Below, piece after piece: positions 56,124 to 64,000 of a DNA stretch of 64,000 bases. Position numbers and translations under genes: made by a program. Below the pieces are notes generated by a model that had not been told where the DNA came from, did not search any database, and worked only from the letters and a program-made list of their open reading frames with translations. Numbering within the stretch: the stretch's first letter is position 1; each line of letters opens with the position of its first letter. This stretch comes from JAPOXR01 sp965221935 (lineage in GTDB: Bacteria; Pseudomonadota; Alphaproteobacteria; Rhodobacterales; Rhodobacteraceae): positions 62,001 to 126,000 of the forward strand of contig CBDCSZ010000036.1 in the NCBI GenBank assembly GCA_965221935.1, given 5' to 3'.

Positions 56124-56878
56124 CACTTCGGCAGCCCAACATCGAACACATGCTGCGGCTCGGCCTGTCCGGCATGGCCGAGGCTCTGCGCGAGCAGAGC
56201 GACATCGCCGACATCGGGCAGCTCGGCTTCGACGACCGCCTCGCCATGCTGCTTGAGCGCGAAGTCACGCACCGCAATCAGAAGAGCTACCTGAACAACC
56301 TGCGCCAGGCCCAGCTCCGCATCCGCGCCGACGTGCAGGACGTCGACTGCGGAGCCGGCCGCGGCATCGCCCGCAGAACGCTGACCCAGCTCGCCGCCGG
56401 CGACTGGATCCGGCAGGGGATCAACCTGATCGTGGAAGGGCCGACCGGATCCGGAAAAACCTTTCTGGTCTGCGCCCTGGCGCACCAGGCCTGCCGCCAG
56501 AGGCAGTCCGTGCTCTACCGCCGCGTCCCCGAGCTGGTCTCGGCGCTCGACCGCGGGCGGGACGGGGAGATCCACGGGCGGCTGATGCGCCGCCTCGCCA
56601 GCGTCTCGCTGCTGGTCCTTGACGACTGGGGCCTGCAGGGCTTCTCCGCCGAGGGCCGGCGGGATCTGCTGGAAACCGCCGAGAGCCGCTACGGGCGCAA
56701 GTCCATCGTGATCGCCAGCCAGATTCCGGTGGACCGCTGGCCCGAAGTGATCGGAGAGCCGACGATCGCGGACGCCGTGCTCGACCGCATCGTCCACAAC
56801 GCCTACCGCATCGAGCTGACGGGCGAGTCCCAGCGCAAGAGGAACGCGCCGCCGCCGCTGGACGGCGGAACAGCATGA
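56120..56878 (+). CDS. istB: IS21-family helper ATPase IstB
   Basis: A 252-residue DnaC-like AAA+ ATPase, the normal size. Walker A GPTGSGKTFLVCALA lies near residues 109-123 and Walker B LLVLDDWGL near 169-177. IstB recruits IstA and selects the target site. ATG 56120 overlaps the istA stop, giving the coupled expression typical of the family. Confidence 0.95.
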   Translation: MTLRQPNIEHMLRLGLSGMAEALREQSDIADIGQLGFDDRLAMLLEREVTHRNQKSYLNNLRQAQLRIRADVQDVDCGAGRGIARRTLTQLAAGDWIRQGINLIVEGPTGSGKTFLVCALAHQACRQRQSVLYRRVPELVSALDRGRDGEIHGRLMRRLASVSLLVLDDWGLQGFSAEGRRDLLETAESRYGRKSIVIASQIPVDRWPEVIGEPTIADAVLDRIVHNAYRIELTGESQRKRNAPPPLDGGTA

Positions 56879-57107
56879 AGGAGGCGCCTGCGGCGCCGGG
56901 ACTCTGATCCTGACTCATTCTGATTCCCGGAACGCGCGGCGGCCCTGCCATATGGGGCGGCCGCCGCGTTCCGGTCTTGAATGCCGCGGACAGCTCGCTT
57001 ACGCTCGCAAAGGGCTGGCCTCCGGCCAGCCCGCCAACGCCAGAACAGGAGAAACAAACCCGGGCATCAGTTCCGGAAGAGACAGCGCGCTTCGCGCCGG
57101 GCGCGGA

Positions 57108-57232
57108 CCGTCAAGTCCGGCCGGATTCTTGGTCAAGTGTCGCCGGAATCCTGGTCAAGTGTGACCGGAATCCTGGTCAAGTGTCGCCGGAATCTTGGTC
57201 AAGTGTCGCCGGAATCTTGGTCAAGTGAGCCG
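57108..57232. repeat. Right terminal repeat array of the IS21 element
   Basis: Inverted mirror of the left array: units of the form GGAATCCTGGTCAAGTGTCGCC, five in tandem, with one GTGACC variant. Individual units alternate between CTTGGTC and CCTGGTC. The last unit is followed by the TG...CA end at 57,241. Confidence 0.8.
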
Positions 57233-57357
57233 GAAATTGCACGCCGCGCCGCCTCGTCGGTCGGGCATCCCTCGACGAAGCGCGCGCGCAGCGCCTCGTA
57301 GCGCCGCTGGCGCGGCGACTTCGGGTCGAGGAAACGGTGCGCCATGTCCTTTGTCAT

Positions 57358-57796
57358 TAACAATCCTGAACATTGAACCCACCATCATGTAGTGTAGTGT
57401 GAACGCGCGTGTCAAGCCCTTTGTGCGGGCCGGGGACATCCGGTGGCCGGAACCGGCCGCCGGCACAAGAAAAGGTGCGGGAATCAGGACGGATGCGGGG
57501 GGGGGGCGTGCGGCGCCGCCTCCGGCGCCTTCAGCGGGGAGAGCGCGGCGGCTGGTCAATTGGACGCATGTGATGTGTGTTCAAAAAATCATTTCAATCA
57601 TGACATACGGCATGCCAAGCCTGTCGGCAGCGCGCAGCTTTCGGTGACAGCCGGAAACTGGCTTGTCACATGGGATGCAGCGCTTGGGTATTCAGGCTAG
57701 GACACTGCTTCTTTCCGTTTCAACCACTTGTAGGTGTCCAGGCGTTGATTGATCCTTAGCTGGAGTCGTTCGAAGGTCTTCAATCTTGCGAGGCCT
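57358..57796. other. Gene-free spacer right of the split transposase
   Basis: A 439-bp stretch with very GC-rich sequence, a run of eight G residues near 57,500 and no supported gene. It probably contains the undetermined right end of the DDE-transposase element and then AT-richer sequence (57,560-57,640) leading to the broken nuclease-like gene. No promoter or structured RNA is visible. Confidence 0.5.
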
Positions 57797-59052
57797 TTAT
57801 CCCTTTTTGCGCAGCATGCGTTTCAACCGGGGATGAATAGTGCTTACAAGCAGATTTAGCTTTCCCCGCATCCAAACGACTGATTCACGAAACCCGGCGG
57901 AGTCTTCTGCCAGTCCGAACGGCAAATCCTCCCGGTGGTGGAATCCAATTCTTGGACGGCCGCCGCTGGACCAGATTTCCAGGTCACAACCCATTTCCTC
58001 GCTTAGTTCGTCCACGGCGCCCTTGATTTGCTCATAAACGTGCACTGCATGTGGGTTGTCCTTATTGCGCATCAGGTAGCAACCGATGCTTTGACGAGAA
58101 CTCCGTTGCAGATATCCCACGAAATAAAGATCCCATTTGGCTGTTTCGGAGCAATTGACTTGGACATAGAGCTGCGATCTCTTGGTCGTTGTGGGAAGCT
58201 CGACGGTGACGTCCGAAAACGAAAAGCCATTGAGAACAGCTGTCCAAAAGCGAAGGTTCTCCTGCTCATAGTGCGGTCGATTATCATTGTGTTCGGGGTT
58301 GTCCGGGGAACTGTCGGCGGCTTCACCAGCCTCAAACACGAAGCGTTTCACAATTTCGGTGCGTGCAATGGTGCGAGGTTGAACGATGACGCGCTCATGC
58401 GTGTCGCGGTAGAGTGCCGCTTCAATCAGTGCGAGGTTGAAGTGCAGGCCGCTGTGCCCCTGGACAAAGTCAACGATGTTTTCAACGTTTTCACGAATAC
58501 CGTCGCCGATGATCAGCAACAGGAACTCTCCGCGTCGCAAATGGCGGGAAACGTTGTCGACGAAAGCGGCTTCGTCCGTCCCGGGGTAACTGCGCTCCAC
58601 CAGCTCATGAAGCACATTGCCTGTTTCATTGCGCGCTTTTGAAATCTGACGCTGAAGATCCTCGTAGCTCCAGGAGGCAACTCCTTTGCGTAATCCAGTA
58701 TCTGACCGACGACCTCCCGGCGGGCCTGCGGATTGCGCCATAATTTGAACTCGGCGAGTGTCATGCGTCCGAGCTGGTTCACGTAAAGCGCATCCACGGA
58801 TCCGGCGCTGGTAGAAAGTTCCCGGCAAACCGGAATGACGCCGTCATAGGCCCTGTCGATGGACGCGATCGGAAGTGTCTGAGGGTTCAGGAACAGAAGC
58901 TCCTGAAGTGTCAATTCATCGATGTTTCCTTTGGATGTCGGCGTGCCGAGAGGAATCCTGCTTAGAATCTCTCGTGAATTTCCTTCGGCAAGATTAAGCC
59001 GGATCATGGCGCCATATGCGTCTTCAGTCATTTGAAACCTTTGCCAAGCCAT
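57797..59052 (-). pseudogene. PD-(D/E)XK-nuclease-like protein with a single-base frameshift
   Basis: Two overlapping minus-strand frames encode one protein of about 418 residues: residues 1-125 from ATG 59052 (MAWQRFQMTEDAYGAMIRLN ... VVGQILDYAKEL) and the rest from the frame ending at 57,797 (ASWSYEDLQRQISKARNETG ... LKRMLRKKG). One missing G near 58,677 joins them (GAG TTG GCC TCC TGG). The first part has a RecB-like pattern with Asp in DALYVNQLG and the E-x-K of LAEFKLWRN. It is either recently inactivated or a sequence error. Related uncharacterised proteins occur among mobile elements. Confidence 0.72.
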
Positions 59053-59230
59053 CGTTCACTCTGGGCAATTGCAATCGTGATTCACAAAAGCTGCCCTTGT
59101 CTGCCTTGAGTTCAACTTCGTGCCTATCGATGTTCAATGGTCTCGCAGCACATGAAGATACTGCCACTTGCATAGGGATGGAATCATCCCAACGAAACCA
59201 AATATCATTGCTAAAGCGTAATCCGATCAT
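59024..59230 (-). CDS. Possible small protein overlapping the nuclease-like gene start
   Basis: A 68-residue frame from ATG 59230 (MIGLRFSNDIWFRWDDSIPM ... AKVSND) ends 29 bp inside the start of the nuclease-like gene, suggesting coupling. It contains no motif I know. Its start lies within the end of the IS630 relic and lacks a clear ribosome site; the frame extends further upstream only through transposon sequence. It may be the remaining 3' part of a gene truncated by the insertion. Confidence 0.3.
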   Translation of the reverse strand: MIGLRFSNDIWFRWDDSIPMQVAVSSCAARPLNIDRHEVELKADKGSFCESRLQLPRVNDGLAKVSND

Positions 59231-59640
59231 TTTGGATCGCACCCTGCGGCGGCGAAGCAGATTGCGCATTCGTCGGGTATGAAGCATTTGCAGGACTGTC
59301 CTATGGCGTTCCACAGGCCGTCGACGGTGCGAAGTGCAGGAACGAGGACCTTTTCGACATAGGTCTCGAACGGGTCGCCCAGAACAAAGGGCGCGGTCAT
59401 ACCCAGCCGCAGGGCCGGTCTTTATTTTGTGTGATCACGTGGCGCTTGAGGAAACGCTGGATCGACCCGCAGCCGAAGGCATGGACGCGCGCAGCTCGTG
59501 GGTCGTGATGTCCGGTGTCTCTGCCCGATGACCTGGGATCAGGTCTCGCTGCGCCTCGATCCGGCCCGAACGCCGGTCGCCGCCCAGCACGCGCGCCGCT
59601 TCAGTCACGCAACCATCATGCGGTGTCAGGCAGTTCTCAC
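59227..59640 (-). pseudogene. IS630-family transposase relic with internal deletion
   Basis: On the minus strand, fragments in more than one frame read VTEAARVLGGDRRSGRIEAQ, ETPDITTHELRA, MTAPFVLGDPFETYVEKVLV and LWNAIGQSCKCFIPDECA followed by AAAGCDP. These match the order of an IS630-type transposase of the class ending FxPxECANYFxxAGY, but the DNLGSHKG block between VEKVLVPAL and LWNAIG is deleted and frames are broken. It differs in class from the fragment at 52,291. Confidence 0.7.
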
Positions 59641-59982
59641 GGATTTTGGTTCCGGAATGGGATGGGTCGGTCATGGGCTTTATTCAGGGTCCGGCTGGAG
59701 GGAACCGGTTATGTCGACATTGCAGGCCCCGCTGCCATCAAAGCGAAAGACCATCTTCCGGATTCCGCATATCGAGATGCTCCAGCGTTTCTTGAGGTCC
59801 AGCTGCAGCGATTGAAGCCGTAAACCAGATGGGACAACATCAAGGGTGCGGGCTGTTCAAATCTCCACATATAGGTGAACAAGCGCATGCCAAAACCATA
59901 GGGCAACGCAGCTTGGCGGCGGCCCTGGCGGGCAAAACCGTTCGCAGCCTGACTTGCGGACCCGCACGGCCAAGTCCCGGAT
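59641..59982. other. Spacer without a supported gene
   Basis: A 342-bp stretch between the IS630 relic and the dioxygenase-like gene. Short frames exist on both strands, but none shows a ribosome site or family similarity. It is probably residual mobile-element and 3' non-coding sequence. Confidence 0.5.
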
Positions 59983-60933
59983 TCAAGCGCAGTAGGGCGC
60001 GTCGCTGTCCCAGCGGTGCTGAAGAGTGTGCGTCTCGTTCGCCAGCTGGGATCTTGTTTCCTGCCAGCTTTGCAGCCAGCTTCGCCAGTCGCGGAATTCG
60101 GTCCAGGGCTGTGTACGCGAACGCGCGACAAAATCCGGGAACAGGCTGCGGCCGGTCGGATGGCCGGTGACGTTGTATCTGAGATCGAACGACCAACGAA
60201 ATCCATCGCTCATGTTGGGCAGCGATCCGTGCGGCGTGAACTGATTGAAGAACACGGCTCCGCCGGATTTGACCGGCGCGGGAACCGGCTCAAGGTCAGA
60301 CAGACACATCTCGGCAATGCTGATCTGTTCTGGACTGGTGCAATGTGGCAGCAGCATGTCCCGGGCACCGGGAGAGATCTGCAGGCAGCCGTTCTCCACC
60401 GTGGCGTCGGTCACCGCAATCCATGCTGTGACCATCGTTGACTTGTCCGCCTCTTCCAAGGTCACCGACATGTCCTGATGCCAGTCGGTCTCGATGATGT
60501 GGGAGCGGCTTTCAGTTTTGGGCACCGTGTCCCTGGGCGGTTTGAACCGTGTGTGCTGGATAGGATTGGATGTGATCTCCGGACCAATGAGCTGCTCGAC
60601 GGTGTCAAGCAGATTTGGATGGGTCAGCAGATCAAACACCGCCGGGCCAAAATGCATTGGCGTGTCCTCGGCGATGCCTTCAAGCGGAAGACTGATATCG
60701 AGAGGCTGGAACCAATCCACGTCACTTTTGCAGCAGCTGGCCAGCTTGTCCCAGAATGAAAGCCCCTGCGGCTCTTTTTCAACGAGGCCCTGCTGAAACC
60801 AGCAGTCGTACAGCCGATCAAGAAGCGCGGAATACTCGCTGTGCAAGTTATCGAGCGCGTCGTCGTCGATCAGCCCTTCGACAGTGACAAACCCGTGTTG
60901 CTCAAAATGTTCCAGCTGATTTTCATTAAGCAT
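59983..60933 (-). CDS. Phytanoyl-CoA dioxygenase (PhyH)-family Fe(II)/2-oxoglutarate oxygenase
   Basis: A 316-residue protein with the metal triad His152/Asp154 (DWHQDMSV) and His235 (TPHGSLPN), followed by Arg252 in FDLRYN for 2-oxoglutarate binding. The start is ATG 60933, preceded by AAGGGA at good spacing; an upstream in-frame ATG at 61002 adds non-conserved residues. PhyH-type enzymes hydroxylate diverse small molecules, including non-CoA substrates. It stands alone between a transposon relic and a decayed transporter gene; substrate unknown. Confidence 0.9.
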   Translation of the reverse strand: MLNENQLEHFEQHGFVTVEGLIDDDALDNLHSEYSALLDRLYDCWFQQGLVEKEPQGLSFWDKLASCCKSDVDWFQPLDISLPLEGIAEDTPMHFGPAVFDLLTHPNLLDTVEQLIGPEITSNPIQHTRFKPPRDTVPKTESRSHIIETDWHQDMSVTLEEADKSTMVTAWIAVTDATVENGCLQISPGARDMLLPHCTSPEQISIAEMCLSDLEPVPAPVKSGGAVFFNQFTPHGSLPNMSDGFRWSFDLRYNVTGHPTGRSLFPDFVARSRTQPWTEFRDWRSWLQSWQETRSQLANETHTLQHRWDSDAPYCA

Positions 60934-61249
60934 GTGACATCCCTTCAATGAAAGCCGCGCCTCATCAATCGGCGGCCAGGCCAGCACCGTCGCGGGGGGC
61001 AATCGGCTGCACCCGCATGAACGGAAGGATTCTCCTGAAAATCCTTACAAGTTAGAAGTGCGGCGACGCAACCAAATTTTGGCAATGGGCCGGCAGGCCG
61101 AATGGCCGCAGCTGACAGGCGCTGCCGCGGCCCCTTTCACCAGCGGTTCCGGGCATCGCAAAAATTCAGAGCCTTGGCGTGCCAAACGCGAAACCTTGCC
61201 AACATGACGCTGGCGCCATTCTGTCTGCCCCCTTGCTTCGGGTGGAACA
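60934..61249. other. Spacer without a supported gene
   Basis: A 316-bp region upstream of the leftward dioxygenase gene, so it should hold its promoter. No operator of the tandem TAGTGGG type is present and no RNA structure stands out. Confidence 0.5.
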
Positions 61250-61672
61250 TCCGATGCAAACTGCCCGCCGCGGCCATCGTGCTGTTGCGATCAGCCAGCC
61301 TTTCACCCTCTGGACGCTCCTTTCCTTCCTTCTGAATATCCCGGGTGACATGGCTGAAAGCGCGCCTGCGGTTGACTGCGCCCGCTTTCAGGTATTTCGC
61401 TATGTCATCATCCCGGTTATGTGGCCGGGTGCCATAACCACCGGCACTTGCAGTTTTCTTCTTGCCTACAATGTCATCACTGTCACTTCGATGCACCTGA
61501 GCGAACACAACGAAGCCTTGATCCCGAAGACCGCGGGTTTTCTCCGAACCGCTCAGGCAGAGGACAGCGTCATGTTCGCCGCAGCTGCAGTTGTTTCTGC
61601 GGCGCTCCTCCGTTCATGCCTGTGCGCTTCTTCCGGCGCCAGGTCGTCAGCGGACTGACCGCCGGGATGTGA
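61250..61672 (+). pseudogene. Decayed ABC transporter permease (MalG-type) 3' end
   Basis: The frame reads ISQPFTLWTLLSFLLNIP, FQVFRYVIIPVMWPGAITTG, CSFLLAYNVITVTSM and, after a frame change, RRQVVSGLTAGM. It aligns with the last 130 residues of the intact permease at 5,499-6,656 (INQPFTIWMLRSFFHNIP, FQAFRRVIMPVMWPGVITAG, FSFLLAYNDFLVTS, RQIVSGLTAGAVKG). The EAA loop is destroyed (AESAPAVDCA) and the 5' part of the gene is gone. It is the relic of a second related importer. Confidence 0.82.
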
Positions 61673-61673
61673 A

Positions 61674-62729
61674 ATGGTGAGCGATATCCACGCGCGAAAC
61701 CGGGCGGCGCTCGGCCGGCTGCTGGCAAATCAGCACAACTGGGACCAGCCGGCGCTGAGAAACGCGCTTGACGATCTGGTTGATCCGGATGCCATATGCA
61801 GACTTTGCTACCCTTTCGGTGACATGACCGGGCCCGGCCGCTTTCACGATCGGGCTCTCGCCGTTCTCAAGACCGCCTGGCCGGACTTGGAGCGGCGCGA
61901 CTGGATCATCATCGCTGGCGATGACGAGCACGGAGCGGACTGGGTCGGCTGCGCAGGTCACTTCATGGGCACTTTCGTTTCGCCGTTTCTTGACATTCCG
62001 CCCACCGGGCATCTGGCCCATATGCGTTTTCACGAATTCTACAGGATTGAGAACGCCCGGGTCGTGGAATATCAGGCGATCTGGGATATCCCCGAGGTCA
62101 TGATTCAGGCGAATGCCTGGCCGATGGCGCCGTCACTTGGGCGTGAGTTCTGCATTCCTGGACCGGCAACCGGCGATGGGCTCATTCGTCCGCCGCGTAA
62201 TGCCGAACACAGTCGGGGCAGCCAGCTTCATATCATCGAAATGCTCACATTCATGAAGCGGCATCCGGCGCTGGGCGGACCGGAGGTTATGGAAATGCCC
62301 CGGTTTTGGGACCGGCGGATGAACTGGTACGGTCCCGCCGGGATCGGAACCAGCAGAGGTATCGAGGGTTTTCGCAACTGGCATCAGATCCCGTTTCTGA
62401 ACGCCATGCCCGACCGCGGATCAAGGGTCAGCGAAGTTGTCTATCATTTCTTCGGCGACAACAATTACTGCGGTGTGACCGGCTGGCCCAACATGCTCCA
62501 GACTCTCACCCACGACGGCTGGATGGGAATCGCCCCGCAGGGAAGGGAAGTCTCCATGCGATCGCTTGATTTCTGGCGAATTGAAAATGGGAAGATCCGC
62601 GAAAACTGGGTTATGGTCGATTTGCTCGACATCTATCGCCAGCTCGGTGTCGATGTCTTTGCGCGCCTCCGCGAATTCAACAAGGCGCGGAATCTCGGCC
62701 CGATCGCCCTTGCGGGCGAGCAGGAATAA
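61674..62729 (+). CDS. Two-domain SnoaL/NTF2-like protein
   Basis: A 351-residue protein with two consecutive SnoaL-like units: residues about 20-150 (VGCAGHFMGTFVSPFLDIPP, HMRFHEFYRIENARVVEYQA) and about 200-340 (FHQIPF-like RNWHQIPFLNAMPD, SLDFWRIENGKIRENWVMVD). F/W-R-I-ENGKI-EN-W is characteristic of SnoaL-like polyketide cyclases and ester-cyclase proteins. Such two-domain forms are common in catabolic clusters as isomerases or lactone-forming enzymes. ATG 61674 lies directly after the permease relic, with GGGATG upstream. Confidence 0.87.
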   Translation: MVSDIHARNRAALGRLLANQHNWDQPALRNALDDLVDPDAICRLCYPFGDMTGPGRFHDRALAVLKTAWPDLERRDWIIIAGDDEHGADWVGCAGHFMGTFVSPFLDIPPTGHLAHMRFHEFYRIENARVVEYQAIWDIPEVMIQANAWPMAPSLGREFCIPGPATGDGLIRPPRNAEHSRGSQLHIIEMLTFMKRHPALGGPEVMEMPRFWDRRMNWYGPAGIGTSRGIEGFRNWHQIPFLNAMPDRGSRVSEVVYHFFGDNNYCGVTGWPNMLQTLTHDGWMGIAPQGREVSMRSLDFWRIENGKIRENWVMVDLLDIYRQLGVDVFARLREFNKARNLGPIALAGEQE

Positions 62730-63009
62730 TTCGAACGGGCACCTCCGCCGCCGGGATCCTTTTCGGCCCCAGCGCTGTCCGCCTCCACGCCCCGCAGCCT
62801 TTCCCTGCCGCACATTGTTTGAGGTTGAAGCCACCGGCTCATCGGGCCATTGCGGCAGGCGCGATTTCACAGCCCGGCGGAGCGGACGGCGGCGGAATAG
62901 GGGACGGGTTCGCGACGGCCGGGCGGGAATCCTTCCCCGCGGCAGGAAATCTGGCCCGACAGGGAGAGCCGCTTTGGCGATGTCGACAGGAATGGTTTGG
63001 ACGCCGCCC
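62730..63009. other. Short convergent spacer
   Basis: A 280-bp gap between the rightward SnoaL-like gene and the leftward SDR. No gene is supported and no strong terminator hairpin with a T-run is visible. Confidence 0.4.
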
Positions 63010-63780
63010 TTACCTTCCCATCCAGCCTCCGTCCACAGTCAGGATTTCGCCGTGCACATAGTCAGATGCCGCAGAGGCAAGAAACACCGCCGGGCCGGCG
63101 ATGTCGTCCGGTCTGCCCCACCTTCCGGCGGGAATGCGTTCAAGGATGGCGCGGCTGCGTTCGGGGTCACTCTGCAGCGCTTCGGTGTTGTCGGTGGCGA
63201 TGTAGCCCGGAGCGATGGCATTCACATTCACTCCCAGCCCGGCCCATTCGTTTGCCAGGGCCTTGGTCAGCTGACCGATGCCTCCTTTTGATGCGGAATA
63301 ACCGGGAACGCGGATACCGCCCTGAAAAGTCAGCACCGATGCGGTGAAGATGATCTTGCCGGATCCCCTCTTGATCATTTCCCGGCCAATCTCCCGGCTG
63401 AGAACGAACTGTGAGGACAGATTGACCTCCAGCACCTCATCCCACCAGGCGTCGGGATATTCAGACGCCGCTTCGCGTTTGATGGTGCCGGCATTGTTCA
63501 CGAGGATATCGGGAACCGGACCGTCAGCCTTGATCCTGCTGGCAAGGCCGATCACCGCTTCACGGTCGGCGAAGTCGCAGCGGTATGCGCGGAATTCCCG
63601 GCCCATGTCCCTTACCGACCGTTCGATCGCGCTGCCCGAGTCCTCCATCGACAAGCTGGTTCCAATAATGTCCGCGCCGGCGGCGGCGAGGGCCTCGGCC
63701 ATGCCGCGGCCAATGCCGCGGCGGCACCCGGTGACAAGAGCAAGTTTCCCGGTGAGATCGAAATTCGCCGACATGGTCAT
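63010..63780 (-). CDS. KduD-like SDR oxidoreductase (2-deoxy-D-gluconate 3-dehydrogenase type)
   Basis: A 256-residue short-chain dehydrogenase with TGCRRGIGRGMAEALA near residues 18-33, NNAGTIKREAA near 95-105, the catalytic YSASKGG near 163-169 and NAIAPGYIATDNTEAL near 195. NNAGTIKRE and IAPGYIATDNT are typical of the KduD branch, which handles keto-deoxy sugar acids. The ATG at 63780 overlaps the stop of the upstream alcohol dehydrogenase gene (ATGA), so the two form an operon. An alternative ATG lies six bases downstream. Confidence 0.9.
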   Translation of the reverse strand: MTMSANFDLTGKLALVTGCRRGIGRGMAEALAAAGADIIGTSLSMEDSGSAIERSVRDMGREFRAYRCDFADREAVIGLASRIKADGPVPDILVNNAGTIKREAASEYPDAWWDEVLEVNLSSQFVLSREIGREMIKRGSGKIIFTASVLTFQGGIRVPGYSASKGGIGQLTKALANEWAGLGVNVNAIAPGYIATDNTEALQSDPERSRAILERIPAGRWGRPDDIAGPAVFLASAASDYVHGEILTVDGGWMGR

Positions 63781-64000
63781 TCCACCGCCCCAACTCTGAT
63801 CAGGCTCTTCATGGCGGTTGGACTCGAGTCCAGGGAATCGAAGGCTGTCTGCACCGCGGATAGAGGGTGAATATCGGTGATGATAGTATCGGCATCGAAT
63901 TTACCGCCGGCGACAAGGGCGATGGCGCGCTCATAGTCTTCGGGTTCGTACACGCGCGCGCCCGCCAGCTTCAGTTCGCGCCAGAAGAACTGGAACAGGT
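63777..64000 (-). CDS. Zinc-type alcohol dehydrogenase, C-terminal end (partial)
   Basis: The last 73 residues before the TGA at 63,777 are visible; the gene continues beyond the right edge. The segment FFWRELKLAGARVYEPEDYE followed by KFDADTIITDIHPLSAVQTA and a short C-terminus is typical of medium-chain zinc-dependent alcohol/polyol dehydrogenases (threonine or sorbitol dehydrogenase type). It is coupled to the KduD-like gene, so both probably act in one sugar-acid or polyol pathway. Confidence 0.85.
   Translation of the reverse strand, partial: LFQFFWRELKLAGARVYEPEDYERAIALVAGGKFDADTIITDIHPLSAVQTAFDSLDSSPTAMKSLIRVGAVE

Larger units (their letters stand above)
54279..57241 (+). mobile_element. 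IS21-family insertion sequence, complete (2,963 bp)
   Basis: The element begins TGCAAAATCCGGCGACACTT and ends, on the minus strand, with TGCAATTTCCGGCTCACTT: TG...CA ends as in the IS21 family. The direct repeat CGCCGC is present at 54,273-54,278 and 57,242-57,247, a 6-bp target duplication. Both genes, istA and istB, are intact. Each end has a block of tandem repeats in inverted orientation. It interrupts another transposase gene and looks recent, since the duplication is perfect. Confidence 0.95.
52655..57357 (-). pseudogene. DDE transposase gene split by the IS21-family element
   Basis: The N-terminus (MTKDMAHRFLDPKSPRQRRY ... EAAR) is read from ATG 57357 down to 57,242, and the rest (RFGYSHGSFRNLCSQF ... 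LRLRAI) from 54,278 to 52,655. Removing the IS21 element and one copy of its 6-bp target duplication restores an uninterrupted 578-codon frame with the sequence EAARRFGYSHG at the junction. The protein has an N-terminal HTH region and a DDE-type core (DLDFHTIPYHG, DSRLTTCANLARL, ENTIADAIDFFHMDAL) resembling IS4/IS1634/IS1380-like transposases. I could not define the element's own inverted repeats. Confidence 0.82.

Noticed and set aside
54675..56126. 483-codon leftward frame opposite istA
   Set aside because: A shadow of istA caused by very high GC; no protein motif, while istA carries all IS21 motifs.
54279..57241. CRISPR-like appearance of the 22-bp repeats
   Set aside because: The units are contiguous with no unique spacers, occur as inverted arrays at both ends of an IS21 element, and no cas genes are present.
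52291..59640. The two IS630 fragments as halves of one element
   Set aside because: They belong to different IS630 classes (DNLNTHK/HTPKHGSWLN type versus ECANYF-ending type), are on opposite strands and each has its own C-terminus.

Overview
The window looks like chromosomal DNA of a high-GC alphaproteobacterium. This is inferred from the gene content (many SDR, Gfo/Idh/MocA, ABC and TRAP genes), frequent ATGA/TTGA start-stop overlaps, and GTG/TTG starts with GGAG-type ribosome sites. There are no rRNA or recognisable tRNA genes, so the genus cannot be fixed.

Left part (1-26,340), catabolic/transport region. A rightward set (partial TIM-barrel-like gene, SDR, two Gfo/Idh/MocA oxidoreductases, a flavin monooxygenase) faces a long leftward run. 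That run holds a sugar-type ABC importer lacking its ATPase, a PYROXD2-like FAD enzyme, enoyl-CoA hydratase, isochorismatase-like hydrolase, SDR, aldehyde dehydrogenase, ADP-forming acyl-CoA synthetase, an HTH-containing protein of unknown role and RidA. A rightward set follows: a LigM-like THF-dependent O-demethylase, a DctPQM TRAP transporter, a LigF-like GST and an arylformamidase-like hydrolase. A leftward pair (unknown protein and an Asp-box/BNR propeller) closes it. Three promoter regions share the same tandem operator (TAGTGGGC repeated every 11 bp), suggesting one local regulon, perhaps for a methoxylated aromatic compound.

Middle part (26.5-51.1 kb), lower-GC genomic island. It encodes a Dpd system, which replaces guanine in DNA with a 7-deazaguanine (preQ0/ADG) and restricts unmodified DNA. 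The modification module is a candidate dpdC, a first dpdB-like gene, dpdA (TGT-like), a second dpdB-like gene, queC and a queuosine-precursor transporter. An IS66 relic separates it from a tightly overlapping restriction operon, dpdE-F-G-H-I-J-K-D. Having two different DGQQR (DpdB-type) proteins on either side of DpdA, plus both preQ0 synthesis and import genes, is the most unusual aspect.

Right part (51.1-59.6 kb), transposon graveyard. It contains a frameshifted IS5-family element exactly at the island edge, an IS630 fragment, a 577-codon DDE transposase split by a complete IS21-family element (istA/istB, 6-bp target duplication), a PD-(D/E)XK-like gene broken by one missing base, and an internally deleted IS630 relic.

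Right end (59.9-64 kb). Catabolic genes resume: a phytanoyl-CoA dioxygenase-like enzyme, the decayed 3' end of a second ABC permease, a two-domain SnoaL-like protein, a KduD-like SDR and the end of a zinc-type alcohol dehydrogenase.
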